Below, piece by piece: positions 56,791 through 64,000 of a DNA stretch of 64,000 nucleotides (positions are counted from its first letter, which is position 1; every line of letters starts with the position of its first letter). The position numbers and the translations under genes were made by a program. The notes below the pieces were generated by a model, which ran no database searches, was not told where the DNA came from, and worked only from the letters and a program-made list of their open reading frames with translations. This stretch comes from Mytilus galloprovincialis. Taxonomy: Eukaryota; Mollusca; Bivalvia; Mytilida; Mytilidae. The stretch covers positions 21,108,347 to 21,172,346 of the forward strand of contig NC_134851.1 of assembly GCF_965363235.1 (NCBI RefSeq), given 5' to 3'.

Positions 56791-57909
56791 TGAGAAATAA
56801 ACAAGAAGGCATGTTAAATTTACTGGTATGCCATTTCTGGAAAATCTTAGTATAGATACATAGATGTACTAGACATTGTTATCAGAATGCTGTTTTTTAT
56901 TTGGGGTCTTAAAAAATCCTTTTAGTGTCCTTATAGTGCAAAATCTTTCTTCTAAGTGCACTAAGAAGTCCTTTGTGTTATTTCTACACACCGTTGACCC
57001 AGTTGCATTATTTGCATTAATAAAACCTTTGCCATTATTTCCATAGGCGGATCCTGGGGGCCCTGGGTTCACCCTTTCGTGGGAAAATTTGGTTGGTTAT
57101 ATTGGTGAAGGGACATTAAGTGTTATACTTGTCCATCTGTATGTCCAAATATTTGTTTAATGTTCTTCTTTTTCTTTTATTTTTGACTTTAGCTAATAAA
57201 TTATGAAAATTATACACAATGCTTTTTAATTTTTCCATAACACACAGATCAAGTTCAAACTTTGAGGGTGTCACTTTTACATTTCTCTAGTTGTGTACCT
57301 TTATCAAATTAATTCAAATCACAATAAATATTTTTAACGAAAATAGTTTGAACTGTTTAATCAACTATACTGTGTGATGCATTTTTAGGTTCAATACTCA
57401 ACCACTACACAGTTACAGAAATATTTGGGCAGGGGTATCATCAGAGGGCAGTGGCTTATAATTTTTTTTATTTTCTTAAGGTTTGGAAATTTGGATAAAA
57501 AATTAAAAGCAAAAGAAATTTGTACAAGCTTGTGTACTGATACATGTTCAATTGTACATTTGTAATCTTTCTGTTTTCATATCTTATACAAAGTAGATGC
57601 GAGTTAGACAACTCAATATTAAAAGGGACACTAGCTGTCAAAATCAGATTCACCGATTTGACTCAAAATCTCATATAAACTTCTTTTATACCAATTATAA
57701 AACATTTATTTAAATTATGAAAAGTCTAAAATAAATAGTTTACTTGGCATGGGCATGATAATATGGAGCTTTGTTTCGTGTGTATTGTAGTCTAGATATA
57801 CATTAAAAAATGTTTCACTGAAAATAATTGATCAATATTACATGACTGTTTTAATGATTTTATTTTATGCATTTAAGAACTCCATTTTAATTGTTTATTT
57901 CATACACAT
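56791..57909. other. Non-coding stretch
   Basis: No gene. CATAGGCGGATCCTGGGGGC near 57044 is a probable scrap of a GGCGGATCC-type repeat. Confidence 0.5.
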
Positions 57910-58010
57910 AGGCCGTACCTTGACCTATAATGGTTTACTTTTATGAATTGTAATTTGGATGTAGAAATGTCAATTTGGCACTCATACCACATCTTCCTAT
58001 ATCTTATATT
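57910..58010 (-). repeat. GATGTGGTATGATTGCC-family fragment
   Basis: CCGTACCTTGACCTATAATG, GTAATTTGGATGTAGAAATG, ATTTGGCACTCATACCACAT, inverse of the family. Confidence 0.75.
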
Positions 58011-58088
58011 TAACTTTTTCCACGTGCATTCCAACATATAATACATAATTGTGACTTTTTCCTTTCACATATATATGCAAAAATAGAC

Positions 58089-58359
58089 GTACCTAACACT
58101 ACAGGGAGATAACTCTGTAAAGTCGGCTAAACGTTTTAATTATGTTGTGTTGTAAAGGGAATATTAAGCTTCTAAATGATTAAAATTGGTGTTTGTCAAA
58201 CTGCTATATAACCAGTATAATTTTTCTGACAAAACGGTTGGTTCAAAATTTTTGAAATTTTTATATTTTTATTAAAGGGTCAAAGTAAATACTTTGACAA
58301 AATTTTATTAGATTTAAACGAGCCAAATTAATTTTAGTGAAAGTGTTAGGTACCACCTT
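58089..58359. mobile_element. GGTACC-ended MITE (copy 3)
   Basis: GTACCTAACACTACAGGGAG at the left (the outer AAGGTG is lost) and GTGTTAGGTACCACCTT at the right; same internal order as the other two copies. Confidence 0.88.
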
Positions 58360-58501
58360 AACACATTTTATTTTCATTTACAGTTGAAAAGGTATTTTGA
58401 TGTGAATTGCAACCTATTTCATGCCCCATTTAGTATGCCCCATGTATGGGTTTCTTGTCTGTGTGTCTGTCCGTCTGTTTGTTCGTTCCTTGGTCTGTTT
58501 T

Positions 58502-58815
58502 TATGCCCCACCTACGATAGTAGAGGGGCATTATGTTTTCTGGTCTGTGCGTCCGTCCGTCTGTCCGTTCGTTCGTCCGTCTGTCTGTCCGTTCGTCCGT
58601 CCGTCTGTCCCGCTTCAGGTTAAAGTTTTTGGTCAAGGTAGTTTTTGATGAAGTTTAAGTCCAATCGACTTCAAACTTAGTACACATGTCCCCTATGATA
58701 TGATCTTTCTAATTTTAATGCCAAATTAGAGTTTTTACCCCAATTTCACGGTCCACTGAACATGGAAAATGATAGTGCGAGTGGGGCATTCGTGTACTGA
58801 GGACACATTCTTGTT
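58502..58815 (+). repeat. TATGCCCC-type molluscan repeat (good copy)
   Basis: ATGCCCCACCTACGATAGTA, AGAGGGGCATTATG, a (GTCCGTCCGTCT)n tract, TTTTTGGTCAAGGTAGTTTT, AATTTCACGGTCCACTGAAC, then GTGGGGCATTCGTGTACT. The ends ATGCCCCAC and GTGGGGCAT are inverted, as in a MITE. The overlapping open frames reflect the GTCC tract. Confidence 0.85.
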
Positions 58816-59055
58816 TGTTCATTTGTTTGCTCTTCTGTCAGTCTGTCCCGCTTCAGCCGTGTTCATGTTAAAGTTTTTTGTCAAGGTAGTTTTTGATGAA
58901 GTTGAAGTTCTATCAACTTGAAACTTGGTACACATATTCCTAATGATATGATGTAAGTGGTACGCCAAATTAGAGTTTTGACCCCATTTAGCCACCCAAT
59001 GAACATAGAAAATTAGGGGCATCAATTGATGTATTATGGACACATTCTTGGTTAA
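58816..59055 (+). repeat. Second, diverged TATGCCCC-type copy
   Basis: CTGTCCCGCTTCAGCC, TGTCAAGGTAGTTTTTGATG, CCAAATTAGAGTTTTGACCC and GGACACATTCTTGGTTAA repeat the right-hand two thirds of the copy just before it. Confidence 0.75.
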
Positions 59056-59089
59056 GACATGAATTAATATATATATCTATTTATTTCAG

Positions 59090-60875
59090 GGAAACAGACC
59101 TATATGGTACAGAGAGGTCAACAGTATTATTATACAACATGGCATCAAGCAGCAAACAAAAGTGCATGTGTACACTCTGTAATGGAAAGTCTGTTCCAAG
59201 AAAAACTTTTAAAATACATTGCGCTAAGACCCATGCTAGTCATCTGAACTCCATATCACAATTGGACAATGTTTCATCGGACAGTTACAATAAAAAAGTA
59301 CAGGCACAGCAAGAAAAGAATGATCTTCAGAAACCATTGTATGAAGGATCTTCTAGAACATTGATTGAAGCTATATCAGAGCATTTTCTTATATTTTCAT
59401 CAAACAGTGGAATGTCCAAAGCAGCTTTAACTGAGTGCTTACAGCACGAGAAGCGCATCATGCCTCAACCTAATTATTTACCAGCTTCATACAAAGAAGC
59501 AGTTAAAATGATCAAACCAAGTTTAATTCCTATAAAACAGTACAAATGTTGTGTGAATGACTGTAAAATATATCCAATGAATGACAGTATCCGTGAGTGC
59601 ACCATTTGTAATGAATCACTTCTGTATAAAGACAGCAATCGTTGTAAGAAGACATTCAGCTATATGCCAGTTGTTCCAAGACTTGCTCGTTGGTTCGGAA
59701 CAAAAAATTTAGCAAAAATACTTTATGCAAAGAAACTTGACACAAATGGGAAACTGTGTGACTATACTGATGGACAAATATTTAAAGCAGAATTAAATAA
59801 CGGTATATTTAAAGACACTGATGTTGAACACTGTGTTCCACTTGCACTATTTACTGATGGTGTAAATCCTAACAAAAACAATGCTGCTCAGAAATCTATG
59901 TGGCCTATCATCTTGACTTAGATATCATTGCCTCAGGAGATTCGCTACCTTCTAGGACCAATGATGATGGTCGGCATTATCCCAGGGAATGGAAGAAAAG
60001 AGCCTAAGTCTTTGGATCCATATATAACAATATTGGTTGATGAGTTGCTGTCCAATATGGAATGTCAGCTATATGATTCCCACAAAGATGCTCCAGTGAC
60101 AGTTAAGATAGCGCTCCTTCAATATCTTTGTGACATTCCAGCATTTGCAAAATTGCTGCACTTATCAGGTCAAGCAGCATTAAGATCATGCACGTTCTGC
60201 AAAGAAGTTGGTGTAAGGAACAATTCCCTGAACAAAACAATCCACATATCAAACAGACAGTTCCTAAGTGATGATTCTGCTTATAGACTTGACTGCACAA
60301 ACTTTGCACTTAAAACTGTTGTCAATGATCCAAAGCCTGCATTTTACTCTAAAGATGAAGAAATGACAGCACGTAAAGATTTTGATTTGAAACCAAACAA
60401 GAACCAAAAGACCATCCACCAGAAAGAAACTGGTTTAAGAGGCATTCATCCCTTATATCCACTTCCGTATTTTGACAGACTAAAGCAAATGCAAACAGAT
60501 GGTATGCATACCATTTCAGATGTTATTTCGAATGTGTTAGATTTCATTAGTGGGAAAACTGACAGTGCAAAAGTGCGAAATTGTGAGAAGCAATACAACA
60601 GATTTGAGCAAACTTGGGTGACCAATAAAAGAAAGAGTACAGATCAGGGAAAACAACCTAAGAAAAAACAGAAAAAACAGTCAGAGCCCCAGTCCACAAA
60701 TGTTGTCACAGAAGAAGTCAGCTTTCCAGATGCTCCATGGTCTCTCTCAAAGAGTCAAGTAAAACTTGCAGACAAAAGAGCACAATCCATACAGTACCCT
60801 AGAGGATTTGACTATACACCTGCTGACCATTTCTCCAGACAGTGGACACTTCGTACAATGCATGGAAAGCAACAG
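59090..60875 (+). pseudogene. TNP2-type (EnSpm/CACTA) transposase, main exon
   Basis: The exon starts after TTTATTTCAG, has its ATG at 59139, and ends at CAACAG|GTAAGT. An N-terminal Cys/His region (CMCTLCNGKSVPRKTFKIHC, zinc-finger-like) is followed by a second Cys cluster. The TNP2 transposase domain then shows LFTDGVNPNK, SMWPIILT, LPQEIRYLLG and MVGIIPGNG with the family's conserved order, then LHLSGQAALRSCTFCK, FDRLKQMQTDGMHTISD and a lysine-rich stretch. One TAG at 59919-59921 breaks the frame exactly inside the conserved core; the frame before and after it is the same. Two more exons follow. The transposase would cut CACTA-type elements, but this copy looks inactive. Confidence 0.85.
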
Positions 60876-60903
60876 GTAAGTTGTTTAATCAAATTTAATA
60901 TTT

Positions 60904-61053
60904 CAGGCGCGGATCCAGATAGGGGTTCCGGGGGTTGGAACCCCCCTTTTTTTGGGATGATCAATGCATTTGAATGGGGACATGTAATGGGCCCCCCCTT
61001 TGTCCTGGATTAGGAACCCCCCCTTTTAAAATGGCTGGATTCGCCCCTGTATT
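60904..61053 (+). repeat. GGTTGGAACCCCCC repeat (copy 2)
   Basis: GGCGCGGATCCAGATAGGGG, GGTTGGAACCCCCC, GATCAATGCATTTGAATGGG, CCCCCTTTGTCCTGGATTAG and ATGGCTGGATTCGCCCCTG. GGCGCGGATCCAG and CTGGATTCGCCCC are inverted ends. It starts 28 bp inside the intron and extends the open frame artificially past the splice donor. Confidence 0.75.
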
Positions 61054-61309
61054 TAGAACATTTCTTGAAAGAAGACAATAATACTGTAAATTCGGAAATT
61101 ATTGTGAGGTTTTTATTAATCAAAATTCCAATTAAAATATGAATCATAATATTAAAAATTATGGAAAGGTATTATTTCACTTAATTCTGCTTGTAGTTTA
61201 TAAGTCTTTCAGTTTTATACCTAGCTACCAAATTACATCCATAAACACTGAGCTAAACACACACTGAAAAGTAACAGAATAGTTTGATCTATAATGTTTT
61301 ACCTTTTAA

Positions 61310-61380
61310 CAACAATGTTTAATAATTGTGACTTGGATGGAGAGTTGTCTCCTTGGCACTCATACCACATCTTCTTATAT
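61310..61380 (-). repeat. GATGTGGTATGATTGCC-family fragment
   Basis: TGACTTGGATGGAGAGTTGT, CTCCTTGGCACTCATACCAC, inverse of the family end. Confidence 0.75.
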
Positions 61381-61768
61381 CATGTATATCTATGAAAACA
61401 GTCAGTCAAACTTATAAACGGGGGAAGCAAAAAAAAAAAAAAATTATAATGTTATATGATCATGATGATTACATAAGACTGTCCACTATAAGAAAATGAC
61501 AAGGTTAAAATCAACAAAACAAAAATAAGATTGGTTCAGATGTTTGAATGCATACATTTAAACAAAATTTAAACCATACTTTAAAAGGAATGATAAAAAA
61601 TAAGAAATAATTTAGAGGTGGTAGAGGAAAATCTTAAATGATTTTATGAACTAAGCTCTTTTCTTTTAATTAAGCTTAAACTTGAAAAGTTGGCAAATAT
61701 GAAAAATGGAATGTGCTTAAAATTAGAATAGCTGTATTTTCATGTACATTTTTTAATTAACTTTTCAG

Positions 61769-61966
61769 TTTGTAACCCAAAATGCTGCTTCATGGTGTTT
61801 GAGAGGTCTATTAGGACAGCAACAAGAGAAGACACTTTTTCAACTATTTGATGTGTTGAGCAGACTTGTTAAACCTTCATACCTGAAAGATGAAATTCCT
61901 ACTTTGATAGAAGACACCCATATTGCTGTGACACTACTTGAGAGAGATTTTCCACTGACGTTACAG
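61769..61966 (+). CDS. TNP2-type transposase, second exon
   Basis: 66 codons, phase 0 at both ends, between TTAACTTTTCAG and ACAG|GTATTT. It encodes SWCLRGLLGQQQEKTLFQLF and ends ERDFPLTLQ, the stretch before the DUF4218 part in animal TNP2 proteins. Confidence 0.75.
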
Positions 61967-62314
61967 GTATTTTGTTATAATATATTTGAATATGCGTGTA
62001 CTGACAAATTAATGCACTGCAAAGATGATCAAATTAAAAGACCAACTGTAAACAAACTTACTTTGGCCACTTTCTCGAGTAGAAAATAATCATAAATAAT
62101 CATCAAAAACCTGAATCTTTCTTATCAAAATTACATCAAATAAATAAGAAAATTGCTCAATTGAATGGCTGTGAAGTGGACCAGAAAGGGTAAAACACTA
62201 ATTTAAGTATCTGAAAAAATAAGTTGGTATACCGTATTAAATTGAATAGGTTTCTCAGTTTTCCTGTCAAAGGTCAGTTCTTTTCCAGAAATTGATTTGT
62301 TCTTTTTATACTAT

Positions 62315-63108
62315 TTTTAGCTGACCTGACCTGAATGGTCAAGTGAGCTTTTCTCATTACCTGGCGTCCTTTAACCAAACTTGGCCGCAATTATCATTGG
62401 GGTATTTAGTTTTAAAAATGTGTGCATGACCCTGCCAACCAACCAAGATGGCCACCATGACTAAAAATAGAACATAGGGGTAAAATGTAGATTTTGGCCT
62501 ATAACTCTGAAACCAAAGCATTAAGAGCAAATCTGACATGAATAAAATGCTCTATTAGGTCAAGATCTATCTGCCCTGAAATTTTCAGACAACCAGTTGT
62601 TGTGTTGCTACCCCTAAATTAGTAATTTTAAAGAAATTTTGCAGTTTTTGGTTATTATCTTGAATATTATTATAGATATAGATAAACTGTAAACAGCAAT
62701 AATGTTCAGCAAAGCAAGATCTACAAATAAGTCAATATGACCAAAATTGTCAGTTGACCCCTTAAGGAGTTATTGCCCTTTATAGTAATTTTTTAACAAT
62801 TTTCATAAATTTTTGTAAATTTTTAGAAAATATTTTCCACTGTAATTACTGGGCCAAGTTCATTATAGATAGAGATAAATGTAGCAACAAGAATGTTCAG
62901 TATTTTGTGTATGTTTATATTATTTGTCACAAACTTATTGTTCAGAGTTTATATGACAATAAATATTTGATTGATTGATTGATAGTAAAGTGAGGTCTAC
63001 AAACACATCATGATTACCAAAACACAATTTTGTCATGAATTTATCTGTCCATTTTTTAATATATGCACCAAGGTGAGCGACACAGGCTCTTGAGAGCCTC
63101 TAGTTTGG
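62315..63108 (+). repeat. Abundant bivalve repeat ending GGTGAGCGACACAGGC
   Basis: Starts TTTTAGCTGACCTGACCTG and AAGTGAGCTTTTCTCATTAC; passes AACCAAGATGGCCACCATG, GACCCCTTAAGGAGTTATTG and GGGCCAAGTTCATTATAG; ends CAAGGTGAGCGACACAGGCT. I know this as a widespread bivalve interspersed repeat. It lies in an intron of the transposase gene and is split by a short insertion at 62901. Confidence 0.8.
62901..62985 (+). mobile_element. 5'-truncated LINE-like tail insertion
   Basis: 85 bp ending ACAATAAATATTTGATTGAT-TGATTGATAG, a poly(A)-signal-like AATAAA plus (TTGA)n tail as in some non-LTR elements. It interrupts the surrounding repeat between AATGTTCAG and TAAAGTGAGG. The target duplication is too short to call. 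Confidence 0.55.
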
Positions 63109-63149
63109 AACTAGTGAGGAATACTTATTTTTATCTTTTATATAAACAA

Positions 63150-63240
63150 ATAAGATGTGGTATGATTGCCAACAAGACAACTCTCAAAAAAGACCCAATG
63201 ACTCAGAATTAAACAGCTAGAGGTCACCGTATGGTGCTTA
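63150..63240 (+). repeat. GATGTGGTATGATTGCC-family fragment
   Basis: AAGATGTGGTATGATTGCCA, ACAAGACAACTCTCAAAAAA, AGGTCACCGTATGGTGCTTA. Confidence 0.85.
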
Positions 63241-63528
63241 AAATTGCTGTTGTGTAGATTATACATGAAAAAGCATGTTTTTTTTTGTAATTAGAAAGAA
63301 AGCTTGATAAGGGTTTTTTTTTTTAAAAGAGAGAAGTTATAAAACTCATGTTCTTGCTACCAGTAAAATAAGAAATTTCTTTAAAAGCATAAAATTACTT
63401 ATTTTAAAAGTTATCTCCCTTTCTATGGTTATTTGATAAGGAGCAACAATTAATAACAGATTGAGAAATGGTCATTTTCATTTTAATAGTTTCTTCTTTA
63501 TCTATATATTTCATAATTAACATTACAG

Positions 63529-63690
63529 AATTTGACGACACATTTACTTCACCACATACCTGAGGGGTTTATGGATTTTGGACCATTATATGATAGGTGG
63601 TTGTATCCACTAGAAAGAGCCAACAGCTGGATAACAAGACAGATTTTACAGCATGAGCATGAAGAATCTACAGTCATGCAAACATACCGT
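63529..63690 (+). CDS. TNP2-type transposase, third exon (DUF4218 part)
   Basis: 54 codons, phase 0, between AACATTACAG and GTAAGC. It encodes NLTTHLLHHIPEGFMDFGPL, then DRWLYPLERANSWITRQILQ, the pattern of DUF4218 (H-L-x3-H, G-P-x-x-x-R-W-x-Y-P-x-E-R), which accompanies TNP2 in EnSpm/CACTA elements. The gene continues beyond the window. Confidence 0.8.
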
Positions 63691-63748
63691 GTAAGCAACT
63701 ATTTATGACCATTTTCATGTAACCAACTTTTGTATATAGGTTCTACAA

Positions 63749-63905
63749 TCAGTGGCGGATCCAGAAATTTTCATAAGTGGGGGTCCACTGACTGACCTAA
63801 GAGGGGGCCCGCTCCAGTCACGCTTCAGTGATTCCCTATATAAGCAACCAAATTTTTTCTCCAAAAGGGGGGGCCCGGGCCTCCCCCTTAATCAGCCTCT
63901 GACAA
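63749..63905 (+). repeat. GGCGGATCCAG repeat (best copy)
   Basis: CAGTGGCGGATCCAGAAATT, GGGTCCACTGACTGACCTAA, CTCCAGTCACGCTTCAGTGA, CCCTATATAAGCAACCAAAT, G/C runs, AATCAGCCTCTGA. The outer CAGTGGCGGAT and ATCAGCCTCTG are inverted. Confidence 0.85.
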
Positions 63906-64000
63906 TAATTGACAAGTTTTCTACTCTGTGGTAAAACATTCTTGTGCTCGGTCAATCATATGAGTGCAGAGTAACAAGACTAAACCGGCCAGAAAATCAA

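Noticed and set aside
58384..58648. Cys/Val/Pro-rich frames (VRPSVCPSVR type)
   Set aside because: They translate the GTCC/GTCT tract of the TATGCCCC repeat.
60876..61013. C-terminal extension of the TNP2 frame
   Set aside because: A good GT donor at 60876 and a repeat starting at 60904 show that this is intron; the frame is open by chance.

Overview
This AT-rich eukaryotic window looks like mussel (Mytilus-type bivalve) nuclear DNA. The reasons are split genes with GT-AG introns, no operons, and many interspersed repeats that I recognise from mussel genomes. These include a repeat containing GATGTGGTATGATTGCC and GTCACCGTACGGCC, a TATGCCCC repeat and a GGCGGATCC repeat. The species is inferred, not shown. 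Most of the window is transposable elements, many nested in each other. I see no CRISPR array and no rRNA; the only tRNA-like sequence is part of a SINE-like repeat.

Region 1 (1-18.1 kb): a 442-bp repeat with a tRNA-like part, a THAP zinc-finger fragment on the minus strand, and a cluster of TIR elements. Then comes a DNA-transposon gene pair. The plus-strand gene joins a THAP C-terminal exon (6385-6557), a short exon (12193-12299) and a DDE transposase exon (14124-15202), with matching phases. The minus-strand gene encodes a YqaJ-type nuclease (13109-13879, probably with exon 16103-16250). The two genes sit in each other's introns. Intron 1 of the transposase gene holds a separate 5-kb non-coding element with a roughly 180-bp periodic sequence box. 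A 3' LINE fragment closes the region.

Region 2 (18.7-24.6 kb): miniature elements, including a 3.2-kb fold-back element whose arms are made of ACGAAACGAAAT-type short repeats. Inside it are two hammerhead ribozymes 357 nt apart, the layout of an animal retrozyme.

Region 3 (25.3-53.6 kb): a possible host gene of unknown function on the minus strand (exons 53618-53316, 27893-27709, 25898-25283; phases agree). Its 25-kb first intron holds a Ty3/gypsy LTR retrotransposon (34538-45007) with 236-bp LTRs and a 4-bp target duplication. That element has gag, a textbook -1 frameshift signal, and protease-RT-RNase H-integrase. It is broken by a gag frameshift, a 2.37-kb DNA element inserted in gag and a stop codon in pol. 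Its leader and 3' UTR carry 11 copies of a small RNA hairpin.

Region 4 (54-64 kb): more miniature elements, then a multi-exon EnSpm/CACTA-type TNP2 transposase gene (59090-63690 and beyond the window) with one in-frame stop.

The most interesting items are the tandem hammerhead element, the paired-UTR hairpin family, the two large non-coding TIR elements with repeated inverted boxes, and the interlocked transposase/nuclease genes.
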